From Streptomyces sp. NBC_01341 (GTDB lineage: Bacteria; Actinomycetota; Actinomycetes; Streptomycetales; Streptomycetaceae): a stretch of 64,000 nt of DNA. The stretch is from the NCBI RefSeq assembly GCF_035946055.1, contig NZ_CP108364.1, positions 3,720,001-3,784,000 of the forward strand, read 5' to 3'. The notes beneath the pieces are model-generated. The model saw only the letters and a program-made list of their open reading frames with translations, searched no databases and had not been told where the DNA came from. The translations under genes were made by a program, and so were the position numbers. Shown here in pieces: positions 7,746 through 17,085 of the stretch (the stretch's first letter is position 1; every line of letters starts with the position of its first letter).

Positions 7746-9452
7746 TCAGAGCGGGACCTGCCAGATCACCGTCGTGCCGCCGCCGTCCTCGCCCGGCCCG
7801 GCCTCGAACCAGCTCGCACCGCCCAGTGACTCCGCGCGCCGGGCGAGGTTCCGCAGACCGCTGCGCCGTCCGCCCTCCGGGATGCCCACCCCGTCGTCGG
7901 CGACCGACAGCCGGACCGCGTCCTGCCCACCGGGCAGCACCGCGGTCGCGTCCACACTCACGTCGACGCGCGAGGCCCTCGCGTGCCGGAAGGTGTTGGA
8001 CAGCGCCTCCCGCAGGGCCGCGATGAGGTTCTTTCCGGCCAGCTCTCCCACGAGGGAGTCGACGGGGCCGAGGAACCGGTGCGTGGGCTCGAAGCCCAGC
8101 GGCACCGCCGCCATGTTGATCTCCCGCAGCACACGGGTCCGCAGACCCGACGGCGCCTCGGCCGCCTCCTGCTGCAGGGCGAAGATGGCGGTGCGGATCT
8201 CCTGGATGGTCACGTCCAGCTCGTCGACCGCCCGTCCGACGCCTTCCCGCACGGCGGGCACCCGCGACCGGCTCCGAGCTTCCTCCAGCATGATCCCCGT
8301 GGCGAACAGCCGCTGGATGACCAGGTCGTGGAGGTCCCGGGCGATCCGGTCCCGGTCCTCGTACACCGCGAGCCGCTGCCGGTCCCTCTGTGCCTCGGCC
8401 AGCTTCAGCGCGAGAGCGGCCTGAGCCGCGAAATGGCCGGCCAGCGTCCGTTCGGTCTGCGAGAAGGCACGGCCTCCCCGGGCTCTCGGGACGGCGAGCG
8501 CGCCGAGCACCCTCCCTCCGCTCCGCAGGGGGAGAAGCATGTGCGGGCCGAACTGGTCGGCCAGCCCGGTGATCATGCGCGGGTCGGTGGCGGGGTCGCT
8601 GACGAAGACCTCCTCGCCCCGCAGGAGGGCCGCCACCACCGGGCTGTTCGGCGGAATGATCACCCCGAGGGAGTCGGCCGGCTTGTTCCCGGCGACCGCC
8701 ACGATCTCCAGGCCACCCCCCTCGGCGGGAAGCAGGACGATGCCGGCCTCGGCGTCGGCCAGGCGGCGTGCCTGTTCGGCGACGACGGTGAGTGCCTCGT
8801 CGGCGTCCCCGCCGGAGAGCAGGGCGGTGGTGACCGCGACCGAGCCGTCGATCCACCGCTCGCGCTGCCGGGCGGCCTCGTACGTCCGCGCGTGGGCGAT
8901 GGCGATCCCGGCCTCCGTGGCGAGCACGCGCAGCATGTGCAGTTCGTCGTGGCCGAACATGTCGCCGCCCCGCTTCTCCATCACGTAGAGATTGCCGAAG
9001 ATCTTGCCCTGCACCCGGATGGGGACGCCGAGGAACGTCCGCATCCTCGGGTGACCGGGCGGGAAGCCCTCGAAGCGCGGGTCGGCCTCCAGGTCCTCCA
9101 GCCGGATGGAGACCCCCTCCCTGATCAGTGCGCCCAGCAGGCCGGTGTGTCCGTCGGGCGGCCGCCCGACGGCCCGGGCCGTCTCGTCGGACACCCCGTA
9201 GGTGATGAAGTCGCAGAGGCTCTCGCCCGGCTTGTCGACGACTCCGACGGCCGCGTAGCGGGCGTGTGCGAGCTCAGCCGCGGTCTCGCAGATGCGTTCG
9301 AGGGTGGAGTGGAGTTCGAGGCCCGCCCCCACGGACCTGGTGGCCTCCAGCAGCTGCGGCACTCGCGCGGTCAGCTCCGCGGAGAGCTCCCGCAGACTGC
9401 CGGGCGTCCGCCGCGCGGCTTCGGTGGAGTCCTTCGGATCCGGCTCGGGCAT
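7746..9452 (-). CDS. GAF-domain sensor histidine kinase (DevS/NarX-like)
   Basis: 568-residue cytoplasmic sensor kinase. Two GAF domains cover about residues 45-190 and 205-350, then a HisKA_3 dimerisation segment with phosphorylatable His near residue 375 (DRIARDLHDLVIQRLF). A C-terminal HATPase follows, with VADDGVGIPEGG and SGLRNLARRAESLGG. Architecture matches actinobacterial DevS/DosT-type oxygen or redox sensors. It lies 62 bases downstream of cydDC on the same strand and probably belongs to the cyd transcription unit. No response regulator gene is adjacent, so it is an orphan here. Whether the GAF domains bind haem cannot be told from sequence. Confidence 0.9.
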   Translation of the reverse strand: MPEPDPKDSTEAARRTPGSLRELSAELTARVPQLLEATRSVGAGLELHSTLERICETAAELAHARYAAVGVVDKPGESLCDFITYGVSDETARAVGRPPDGHTGLLGALIREGVSIRLEDLEADPRFEGFPPGHPRMRTFLGVPIRVQGKIFGNLYVMEKRGGDMFGHDELHMLRVLATEAGIAIAHARTYEAARQRERWIDGSVAVTTALLSGGDADEALTVVAEQARRLADAEAGIVLLPAEGGGLEIVAVAGNKPADSLGVIIPPNSPVVAALLRGEEVFVSDPATDPRMITGLADQFGPHMLLPLRSGGRVLGALAVPRARGGRAFSQTERTLAGHFAAQAALALKLAEAQRDRQRLAVYEDRDRIARDLHDLVIQRLFATGIMLEEARSRSRVPAVREGVGRAVDELDVTIQEIRTAIFALQQEAAEAPSGLRTRVLREINMAAVPLGFEPTHRFLGPVDSLVGELAGKNLIAALREALSNTFRHARASRVDVSVDATAVLPGGQDAVRLSVADDGVGIPEGGRRSGLRNLARRAESLGGASWFEAGPGEDGGGTTVIWQVPL

Positions 9453-9514
9453 GGTCCGAGCCTAATAAGCACCGAATGGTCCGGAAAGTCGGGCAGGGGG
9501 CGGGCACGTGGCCC

Positions 9515-12500
9515 TCACCTCGGTACGGACACCGCCTCCTGCGTCCGCGCCCGCTCCGGCCCGCCCCCCACCGGCCGCTGTTCGCGTTCGATCATGCGGC
9601 GCAGCGGACCGTCCTGAGCGGCCAGGGCGGCGTACGTGCCCTGCTGCACCACCCGCCCGGCGTCCAGCACCAGGACCTCGTCCACCTCGTCCAACCCTGC
9701 CAGCCGGTGCGTGATGAGCACGGTCGTGCGGCCCTCGGTCGCCGCCAGCAGATCCGCCGTCAGCGCGTCCGCCGTCTCCAGGTCGAGGTGCTCGGCGGGC
9801 TCGTCGAGCACGAGTACGGGGAAGTCCGCGAGCAGGGCACGGGCCAGGGCAAGCCGTTGCCGCTGGCCCCCCGACAGGCGCGCACCGTGTTCTCCCACCA
9901 GTGTGTCGAGGCCGTCGGGGAGCGACCCGGCCCAGTCCAGCAGCCGGGCCCCGGCGAGCGCGTCCCGCAGCTGACCGTCCGTCGCCCCGGGGCGGGCGAG
10001 CCGCAGGTTCTCGCGGATGGAGCTGTCGAAGACATGGGCGTCCTGCGCGCACAGCCCGACGAAGGAACGCACCGTGTCGCCGTCCAGGGCCGTCGCCTCG
10101 ACCCCGCCGAGGCTGTACGTCCCCTCCCTGGCGCCCAGGAAGCGGAGCAGTACCTGAGCGAGCGTCGTCTTCCCGGAACCGGACGGCCCCACGACGGCCA
10201 CCCGCTTGCCCGGGAGCAGCGTCAGGCCGACCGAATCCAGGGCATCGCGCTGCGCACCCTCGTAGCGGGCCGACAACCCCCGGACCACCAGCGGGTAGGG
10301 GGTCGCGGGCGCCTCCGCGGCTTCGGCCGGCTCGTCGACCGGCACGGGAGCGTCGAGCACCTCGAAGACGCGCTCCGCACTCCGCTCGACACGTCGGCGG
10401 TACTGCACGGCGAGCGGCAGCCCGGTCACCGCCTCGAAGGCGGCGAGCGGGGTGAGGACGACGACGGCGAGCTCGACCCCCGCAAGGCGCCCGTCCCGGA
10501 CCGCGGGCAGCGCCACGACCGCCGACGCCACGACGGTCAGTCCGCAGATCAGCGCGGACAGTCCGCCGCCGAGCGCGGTCGCGGTCGCGGCCCGCGAGGC
10601 GATCCGGGTGAGCAGCGCGTCGGCCCCACGCACCTGTCGCCTGCGGCCGGGCAGCGCGCCCGCGACAGCCAGTTCCGCCGTCCCGCCGAGCAGGTCGGCG
10701 ACCCGGACGGCCAGCGCGGCCCGTGCGGGCGCCAACTGGTGCTCGGCCCGCCTGGCGCACGCACCGCTCAGCCACGGCACGCCGACGCCGGCAAGGAGCA
10801 GCCCCACCGCTAGGACGGCACCCGCCCCGGGCAGCAGCCAGCCGGTGAACCCGACGGCAGCGGCCCCGACCGCGAGCGCGGTACCCACCGGCAGCAGCCA
10901 GCGGAGCCAGTAGTCCTGCAACGTGTCCACGTCGGCGACGAGGCGGGACAGCAGGTCTCCCCGCCTGGTCGTCCGCAGGCCGGCGGGCGCGACGCGCTCG
11001 AGTCCGCGGTACACGGCGACCCGCAGTTCCGCGAGCATCCTGAGAACGGCGTCGTGCGAGACCAGCCGCTCGGCGTAGCGGAAGACGGCACGGCCGATGC
11101 CGAACGCCCGGGTCGCGGTGACAGCGACCATCAGATAGAGCACCGGGGGCTGCTCGGAGGCGCGGGAGATCAGCCATCCGGAGACGGCCATGAGTCCCAC
11201 CGACGACCCCACGGCAAGGCTGCCCAGCAGCGCCGCCAGGCCGAGCTTCCCGTACTGGGAACCGGCTGCCTCGCGCACCCTGGCGAGCACCCGGCCGCCG
11301 GCCGTCGGGGCCGTGTCCTTCAGCAGGGCAGGCTCCCCCGGCCGCCCCGTGTCCGCCCCGGCCGGCGGACCGGCGGGGGCGGAGGCCGCGGACGACAGGC
11401 CGTCCGGACCCGGTTCCTTGCCGATCGGTGCCCGCCTCGGGGTCAGTGACACCACACGGTCCGCGACCGAGAGCAGCGCCGGACGGTGGACGACCAGCAG
11501 CACGGTGCGGCCCGCCGCCAGCCTCCGTACCGCGTCGACGATGCCCGCCTCGGTACCGCCGTCCAGGCTCGCCGTCGGCTCGTCGAGCAGCAGCAGCGGC
11601 CGGTCGGCGAGGAACGCCCGGGCCAGGGCCAGGCGTTGCCGCTGGCCCGCCGAGAGTCCGGAACCGTCCTCGCCCAGCAGCGTCTCCCGGCCGTCGGGCA
11701 GAGCTTCGACGAAGTCGTACGCCCCCGCATCGCGCAACGCCGCTGTGACCGCGTCGTCGTCCGCGTCCGGGCGGGCAAGCCTTACGTTCTCGGCGATCGT
11801 CCCGGCGAACAGGTGCGGCCGCTGCGGAACCCAGGCGATCTGTTCGCGCCAGCGCTCTGCGGAGAGGGAACGGAGGTCGGTTCCGCCGACCTTCACCGAG
11901 CCCTCGTCGGGGTCCGTGAAGCCGAGCACGACGCTGAGGAGCGTGGACTTGCCGACGCCGCTGGGGCCGACCAGTGCGACCGTCTCCCCGGGCTCGACGA
12001 CGAGTGACGCGGCGTCCAGCGAGGGCTCGGCGCGGCCCGGGTGCCGTACCGTCACCTCCTCCAGCTCCAGCCGCAGCGACCGCGGGACGTCCTGCGTGCC
12101 ACCGACCGCGGACTCCGTCTCCAGCACCGCGAAGATCTCTTCCGCCGCCGAGAGCCCCTCCGCTGCCGCGTGGTACTGCGCGCCCACCTGCCGGATCGGC
12201 AGGTATGCCTCCGGCGCCAGGATGAGGACGACCAGCCCCGTGTAGAGGTCGAGCTCCCCGTGGACGAGCCGCATCCCGATCGTCACCGCGACCAGCGCGA
12301 CGGACAGGGTGGCCAGCAGTTCCAGGGCGAAGGAGGAGAGGAACGCGATCCGAAGGGTCTTCAGCGTCGCGGTGCGGTACTGCGAGGTGATCGTGCGGAT
12401 CGACTCGGCCTGCGCCTTGGCTCGGCCGAAGACCTTCAGCGTCGGCAGTCCGGCGACCACGTCGAGGAAGTGTCCGGAGAGCCTGGACAGCAGCCGCCAC

Positions 12501-13066
12501 TGACGGTCCATGCGGGACTGCGTGGCCCAGCCGATGAGAACCATGAAGAGCGGAATGAGCGGCAGCGTCACCACGATGATCGCCGCCGAGACCCAGTCCT
12601 CGGTGACGATCCTGGCCAGAACCGCCATCGGCACCACGACTGCCAGCCCGAGTTGCGGGAGATAGCGCGAGAAGTAGTCGTCGAGGGCATCGACTCCACG
12701 AGTGGCAAGCGCCACCAGCGAGCCGGTCCGCTGCCCGCCCAGCCAGTCCGGGCCCAGTTCCGTCGCCCGGTCCATGAGCCGGCCCCGCAGTTCCGACTTG
12801 GCCGCGGCGCTCGCCCGGTAGGCGGCCAGTTCGGTCAGCCAGGCCACGAACGCCCGCCCGAGCGCGACCACGGCCAGCAGGAGCAGCGGCGTCCGGAGCC
12901 CGGCCGTGGTCAGCCCGTCCTCGAAGCCGCCCACCACCACGTCGGCCACGAGCATGGCCTGGGCGATCACCAGTGCCGCTCCCACCAGTCCGAGTGCCAC
13001 CACGGCCACCAGGAAGAAGCGGGTGGGGCGGGCGTAGCGGAGTAGGCGAGGGTCGATCGGTTTCAC
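9515..13066 (-). CDS. cydDC: Fused CydD-CydC ABC transporter for cytochrome bd assembly
   Basis: 1183-residue fusion of two half-transporters. The N-terminal half (about 1-550) is CydD-like, with membrane segments then GPSGVGKST and LSAGQRQRLALARAFL. The C-terminal half (about 590-1183) is CydC-like, with GPSGSGKTT and LSGGQRQRLALARALL. CydDC exports thiol reductant (cysteine/glutathione in E. coli) and is needed for assembly of cytochrome bd. The fused form is usual in streptomycetes. The GTG start codon lies inside an exact parS site (13060-13073), and GGGGAG stands upstream of it. The gap to cydB is 114 bases. Confidence 0.95.
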   Translation of the reverse strand: MKPIDPRLLRYARPTRFFLVAVVALGLVGAALVIAQAMLVADVVVGGFEDGLTTAGLRTPLLLLAVVALGRAFVAWLTELAAYRASAAAKSELRGRLMDRATELGPDWLGGQRTGSLVALATRGVDALDDYFSRYLPQLGLAVVVPMAVLARIVTEDWVSAAIIVVTLPLIPLFMVLIGWATQSRMDRQWRLLSRLSGHFLDVVAGLPTLKVFGRAKAQAESIRTITSQYRTATLKTLRIAFLSSFALELLATLSVALVAVTIGMRLVHGELDLYTGLVVLILAPEAYLPIRQVGAQYHAAAEGLSAAEEIFAVLETESAVGGTQDVPRSLRLELEEVTVRHPGRAEPSLDAASLVVEPGETVALVGPSGVGKSTLLSVVLGFTDPDEGSVKVGGTDLRSLSAERWREQIAWVPQRPHLFAGTIAENVRLARPDADDDAVTAALRDAGAYDFVEALPDGRETLLGEDGSGLSAGQRQRLALARAFLADRPLLLLDEPTASLDGGTEAGIVDAVRRLAAGRTVLLVVHRPALLSVADRVVSLTPRRAPIGKEPGPDGLSSAASAPAGPPAGADTGRPGEPALLKDTAPTAGGRVLARVREAAGSQYGKLGLAALLGSLAVGSSVGLMAVSGWLISRASEQPPVLYLMVAVTATRAFGIGRAVFRYAERLVSHDAVLRMLAELRVAVYRGLERVAPAGLRTTRRGDLLSRLVADVDTLQDYWLRWLLPVGTALAVGAAAVGFTGWLLPGAGAVLAVGLLLAGVGVPWLSGACARRAEHQLAPARAALAVRVADLLGGTAELAVAGALPGRRRQVRGADALLTRIASRAATATALGGGLSALICGLTVVASAVVALPAVRDGRLAGVELAVVVLTPLAAFEAVTGLPLAVQYRRRVERSAERVFEVLDAPVPVDEPAEAAEAPATPYPLVVRGLSARYEGAQRDALDSVGLTLLPGKRVAVVGPSGSGKTTLAQVLLRFLGAREGTYSLGGVEATALDGDTVRSFVGLCAQDAHVFDSSIRENLRLARPGATDGQLRDALAGARLLDWAGSLPDGLDTLVGEHGARLSGGQRQRLALARALLADFPVLVLDEPAEHLDLETADALTADLLAATEGRTTVLITHRLAGLDEVDEVLVLDAGRVVQQGTYAALAAQDGPLRRMIEREQRPVGGGPERARTQEAVSVPR

Positions 13067-13073
13067 GTGAAAC
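13060..13073. promoter_or_regulatory. parS site
   Basis: Exact GTTTCACGTGAAAC, the ParB-binding consensus of Streptomyces. It overlaps the start codon of cydDC. The flanks do not extend the palindrome. Confidence 0.9.
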
Positions 13074-13180
13074 AGCTCCCCAGTGAGCTCATGTCGTCGG
13101 CATCAGCGGGTTCGGCGCGCCCGCGCGGGTTCGGCGCGCGGGCGGATCCTCTGCGGACGGGCGGCGGTGCGGGCACCCGT

Positions 13181-14182
13181 TCAGTGCGCGTCGGCGATGT
13201 GGTGCGTACCGATGCGCTTGCGGAACACCCAGTACGTCCAGCCCTGGTACAGCAGCACCAGGGGAGTCGCGATACCCGCGCACCAGGTCATGATCCTGAG
13301 GGTGTACGGGCTGGACGAGGCGTTGGTGACCGTCAGGTTCCAGGCGTCGTTCAGCGAGGACGGCATGACGTTCGGGAAGAGCGTCAGGAAGAGCATGGCC
13401 ACCGCGGCCGCGATGGTCACCCCGGAGAAGGCGAAGGACCAGCCCTCCCGTCCCGCCGCGATGGCCGCGATGCCGGCGACCAGGGCCGCCACGGCGACGA
13501 TCATCGCCACCAGGCTCCGGCCGTTGCCGTTCTCCGCCTGCGTCCACACGAGGAAGCACAGCGCGAGTACCGCGGTGACGAGCCCCAGCTTGAGCGCCAG
13601 CGCGCGGGCCCGGGCCCGGATGTCCCCGACGGTCTTGAGCGCGGCGAACACCGACCCGTGGAAGGTGAAGAGGAACAGCGTGACCAGTCCGCCCAGAAGG
13701 GCGTACGGGTTGAGCAGGTCGAAGAGGTTGCCGACGTACTCCATGTCGGCATCGATCTTCACGCCCCGGACGATGTTGCCGAAGGCCACACCCCAGAGCA
13801 CGGCCGGGATCAGCGAGGTCCAGAAGATCGCGTGCTCCCAGTTGGTCTGCCAGCGTTCCTCGGGCCGCTTCGCCCGGTACTCGAAGGCGACGCCCCGCAC
13901 GATCAGGCAGAGCAGGATGACCAGAAGGGGCAGGTAGAAGCCGGAGAACAGGGTGGCGTACCACTCCGGGAAGGCCGCGAAAGTCGCTCCGCCCGCGCTG
14001 AGCAGCCACACCTCGTTCCCGTCCCAGACCGGTCCGATCGTGTTGATCAGGACACGACGTTCCTTGCGGTCGCGGGCCAGCAGCTTGGTGAGGACCCCGA
14101 TGCCGAAGTCGAATCCCTCCAGGAAGAAGTAGCCGGTCCACAGGACGGCTATGAGCACGAACCAGATGTCGTGGAGTTCCAT
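13181..14182 (-). CDS. cydB: Cytochrome bd ubiquinol/menaquinol oxidase subunit II
   Basis: 333-residue integral membrane subunit of cytochrome bd oxidase, with about eight or nine hydrophobic helices. The N-terminus MELHDIWFVLIAVLWTGYFF and the motif FLEGFDFGIG are characteristic of CydB, as is GPVWDGNEVWLL. It starts 19 bases after the cydA stop in the same transcript. CydB pairs with CydA in the membrane and stabilises the haem-bearing subunit. Confidence 0.96.
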   Translation of the reverse strand: MELHDIWFVLIAVLWTGYFFLEGFDFGIGVLTKLLARDRKERRVLINTIGPVWDGNEVWLLSAGGATFAAFPEWYATLFSGFYLPLLVILLCLIVRGVAFEYRAKRPEERWQTNWEHAIFWTSLIPAVLWGVAFGNIVRGVKIDADMEYVGNLFDLLNPYALLGGLVTLFLFTFHGSVFAALKTVGDIRARARALALKLGLVTAVLALCFLVWTQAENGNGRSLVAMIVAVAALVAGIAAIAAGREGWSFAFSGVTIAAAVAMLFLTLFPNVMPSSLNDAWNLTVTNASSSPYTLRIMTWCAGIATPLVLLYQGWTYWVFRKRIGTHHIADAH

Positions 14183-14201
14183 CTCTCAGCTCCGCTTGGT
14201 C

Positions 14202-15710
14202 TCAGTAGGAGAAGGCCATCGGCCGGTCGGCGTCCTGGTCGTGGCCGCCGATCCGGGTGGGCGGGTCGAGGTCGGCCTCGGTCAGCTCGGGCGGTCCGGC
14301 CTTGACGTACTTCAGGAGCAGCCTGACCTCGATGACGGCGAGGACCGCGTAGAGCGCCGTGAAGACGATCAGCGAGGTGATGACCTCGCCCTGCGATACG
14401 CCGGGGGAGACCGCGTCGCGGGTCTGGAAAACGCCGTAGACCACCCAGGGCTGGCGTCCCGTCTCGGTGAAGATCCAGCCCCAGCTGTTGGCGATCAGCG
14501 GGAAGAGCATGGTGCACAGGGCCGTGATCCAGTACAACCGGGCGAACTTCGGGCTCAGCGCCTTGTTCTTGAAGAGCACCAGATGCGGCACGTCGTCCTC
14601 GGCGGTGCGCAGAGCCTCCGGGAGCATGAACTTCTTCCGCGTCAGCCACAGTCCCAGCAGGCCGAGGCTGAACGACGCCATACCGAAGCCGATCATGAAG
14701 CGGAAGCTCCAGAACGCCACCGGGATGTTCGGCCGGTAGTCGCCCGGGCCGTACTTCTCCTGCTCCGCCTTGTTGATGTCGTTGATGCCGGGGATGTACG
14801 AGGTGAAGGTGTCGTCCGCGAGGAAGGACAGGACGCCGGGAACCGAGACCTCGACGTCGTTGTGGCCCTCGGCGACGTCCCCCACCGCGAAGAGCGAGAA
14901 GGGCGCGCCCTTCTGGCCTTCCCACAGGGCCTCGGCCGCCGCCATCTTCATGGGCTGCTGCTTGAACATCACCTTGCCGAGCACGTCGCCGCTCACCGAG
15001 GTGAGCAGGCCGGCGATCACCACGGTGACCAGTCCGAGGCGCAGCGAGGTGCGCATCACCGGGATGTGCCGCTTACGCATCAGGTGGAAGGCGGCGATAC
15101 CGACCATGAAGGCGCCGCCCACGAGGAAGGCCGCCGTGATCGTGTGGAAGAACTGGGCCAGCGCGGTGTTCTGGGTGAGCACGTGCCAGAAGTCGGTGAG
15201 TTCGGCGCGGCCGCGTTCCTTGTTGATGCGGTAACCGACCGGGTGCTGCATCCAGGAGTTGGCCGCCAGGATGAAGAACGTGGAGAGGACGGTGCCGAGG
15301 GAGACCATCCATATGCAGGCGAGGTGGATCTTCTTCGGCAGCTTGTCCCAGCCGAAGATCCACAGCCCGATGAAGGTGGACTCGAAGAAGAAGGCGATCA
15401 GCGCCTCGAAGGCCAGCGGAGCACCGAAGACGTCGCCGACGAACCGCGAGTAGTCGGACCAGTTCATGCCGAACTGGAACTCCTGGACGATGCCGGTGAC
15501 CACGCCCATCGCGATGTTGATCAGGAAGAGCTTGCCCCAGAACTTCGTCGCCCTGAGGTACTTCTCGTTGTCCGTGCGCACCCAGGCGGTCTGCAGGCCG
15601 GCCGTGAGTGCGGCGAGAGAGATCGTCAGAGGGACGAACAGGAAGTGGTAGACGGTGGTGATGCCGAACTGCCATCGCGCCAACGTCTCCGGTGCCAGAG
15701 CCATGTCCAC
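14202..15710 (-). CDS. cydA: Cytochrome bd oxidase subunit I
   Basis: Haem-bearing quinol oxidase subunit, about 502 residues. Recognisable features are LARWQFGITTVYHF with an axial His, the conserved helix FFFESTFIGLWIFGWDKLP, and NSWMQHPVGY. The Q-loop looks of the short kind usual outside enterobacteria. A GTG at 15710 follows AGGAG by seven bases and fits better than the ATG two codons later (15704). First gene of cydA-cydB-cydDC-kinase, with a Rex operator about 85 bases upstream. It gives high-affinity oxygen respiration when NADH accumulates. Confidence 0.96.
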   Translation of the reverse strand: MDMALAPETLARWQFGITTVYHFLFVPLTISLAALTAGLQTAWVRTDNEKYLRATKFWGKLFLINIAMGVVTGIVQEFQFGMNWSDYSRFVGDVFGAPLAFEALIAFFFESTFIGLWIFGWDKLPKKIHLACIWMVSLGTVLSTFFILAANSWMQHPVGYRINKERGRAELTDFWHVLTQNTALAQFFHTITAAFLVGGAFMVGIAAFHLMRKRHIPVMRTSLRLGLVTVVIAGLLTSVSGDVLGKVMFKQQPMKMAAAEALWEGQKGAPFSLFAVGDVAEGHNDVEVSVPGVLSFLADDTFTSYIPGINDINKAEQEKYGPGDYRPNIPVAFWSFRFMIGFGMASFSLGLLGLWLTRKKFMLPEALRTAEDDVPHLVLFKNKALSPKFARLYWITALCTMLFPLIANSWGWIFTETGRQPWVVYGVFQTRDAVSPGVSQGEVITSLIVFTALYAVLAVIEVRLLLKYVKAGPPELTEADLDPPTRIGGHDQDADRPMAFSY

Positions 15711-15793
15711 GCCGCTTCTCCTTACGTCGCCGCGATCACAGCCGTCCTCCTGTCCCATAAATCCACCCGATCACGGGAGGAAACGGGATGCGC

Positions 15794-15811
15794 TTGTGAA
15801 CGCGTTCACAT
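15794..15811 (-). promoter_or_regulatory. Rex operator upstream of cydA
   Basis: TTGTGAACGCGTTCACAT is a near-perfect match to the Rex operator TTGTGAAnnnnTTCACAA, and TGTGAACGCGTTCACA is fully palindromic. A further half-site TTCACAA adjoins at 15811-15817. Rex is known in S. coelicolor to repress the cyd operon and to release it when NADH/NAD+ is high. The rex gene is not in this window. Confidence 0.93.
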
Positions 15812-15941
15812 TCACAAGCCAGTATGGCGCACACATCTTCGAGTCCGTCGCGCGGGGGGTCCTTTCCGGCCGCACAGCCCGGACCACCCGAAACCGGACA
15901 GGACACCGCCGCGGGGACGGCCCGCCCACGACAGGGAAACG

Positions 15942-15984
15942 CCGGTGGCCCCGGACCTCGACGATCGAGGTCCGGGGCCACCGG
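15942..15984 (-). terminator. Terminator of hisC
   Basis: Perfect 20-bp stem with a three-base loop (cga), starting CCGGTGGCCCCGG. It lies 25 bases after the hisC stop and before the cydA promoter, so it should separate the two minus-strand units. No T-tract follows, as is common in Streptomyces. Confidence 0.88.
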
Positions 15985-16008
15985 GGGCGGAGCGACGGGC
16001 CGGGGCCG

Positions 16009-17085
16009 CTACTCCGGGCCGTAGGACTCCGTCACCTTCAGGAAGACGTCGTTCGCCTCCGCCTCCCCGATCGTGACGCGCACGCCCTCACCCGCGAACG
16101 GCCGCACGACCACTCCGGCCCGCTCGCAGACGGACGCGAAGTCGAGCGTGCGCTCACCGAGCCGCAGCCAGACGAAGTTGGCGTGGGACTCCGGAACGGT
16201 CCAGCCCTGCCGCACGAGGCCGTCGTACACGCGGGACCGCTCGCCCACGAGTGCTCCGACCCGGCCCAGCAGCTCGCCCTCGGCACGCAGCGAGGCGACA
16301 GCGGCGTCCTGGGCGACCTGACTCACGCCGAAGGGGACAGCGGTCTTGCGGAGCGCCGCCGCCACCGGCTCGTGGGCCACGGCGAAGCCGACCCGGAGCC
16401 CCGCGAGCCCGTACGCCTTGGAGAAGGTCCGCAGCACCGCGACGTTGGGACGGTCCCGGTAGATCTCTATGCCGTCCGGCACCTCGGCGTCCCGGATGAA
16501 CTCCTTGTACGCCTCGTCGAGGACCACCAGCACGTCGCTCGGAACCCGGTCGAGGAATCGTTCCAGCTCCGCCCTGCGCACCACGGTGCCGGTCGGGTTG
16601 TTCGGGTTGCAGACGAAGATCATCCGTGTCCGGTCGGTGACGGCACCGGCCATGGCGTCCAGATCGTGCACATCACCGGCGGTCAGCGGCACCTTGACCG
16701 ACGTGGCGCCGCTGATCTGGGTGATGATCGGGTACGCCTCGAACGAACGCCAGGCATAGATGACCTCGTCACCCGGACCCGACGTGGCCTGGAGCAGTTG
16801 CTGGGCGACCCCCACCGAACCGGTGCCGGTGGCCAGGTGCGAGACCGGCACGGCGTGGCGGTCGGCCAGCTCGTTCATCAGACCCGTGCACGCCATGTCC
16901 GGGTACCTGTTGAAACCGGCGGCCGCCGCGAGCACCGACTCCATCACTCCGGGCAACGGCGGATAGGGGTTCTCGTTGGAGGACAGCTTGAAGGCAGCCG
17001 GTCCGTCCGCGGCCGCCGGCTTGCCCGGCACGTACGCAGGGACGCCGTCCAACTCGGCACGCAGCTTGGGGCTCGTCTCGCTCAC
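16009..17085 (-). CDS. hisC: Histidinol-phosphate aminotransferase
   Basis: Fold-type I PLP aminotransferase of about 358 residues. It carries KLSSNENPYPPLPGV at the N-terminus, the PLP-lysine region FSKAYGLAGLRVGFA, and VFVCNPNNPTGT-like sequence (MIFVCNPNNPTGT). The GTG at 17085 follows GGAGG by seven bases. It stands apart from other his genes, so it is probably the second paralog (hisC2 in S. coelicolor nomenclature); it may also act on aromatic amino acids such as phenylalanine. It ends at a strong hairpin before cydA. Confidence 0.9.
   Translation of the reverse strand: MSETSPKLRAELDGVPAYVPGKPAAADGPAAFKLSSNENPYPPLPGVMESVLAAAAGFNRYPDMACTGLMNELADRHAVPVSHLATGTGSVGVAQQLLQATSGPGDEVIYAWRSFEAYPIITQISGATSVKVPLTAGDVHDLDAMAGAVTDRTRMIFVCNPNNPTGTVVRRAELERFLDRVPSDVLVVLDEAYKEFIRDAEVPDGIEIYRDRPNVAVLRTFSKAYGLAGLRVGFAVAHEPVAAALRKTAVPFGVSQVAQDAAVASLRAEGELLGRVGALVGERSRVYDGLVRQGWTVPESHANFVWLRLGERTLDFASVCERAGVVVRPFAGEGVRVTIGEAEANDVFLKVTESYGPE

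Noticed and set aside
9462..12500. A 1012-codon minus-strand frame inside cydDC
   Set aside because: Out-of-phase with the clear CydDC reading frame and made of Arg/Gly/Pro-rich shadow sequence.
13067..14305. A 412-codon plus-strand frame opposite cydB
   Set aside because: Composition typical of antisense high-GC sequence, no recognisable domain, and cydB is unambiguous.
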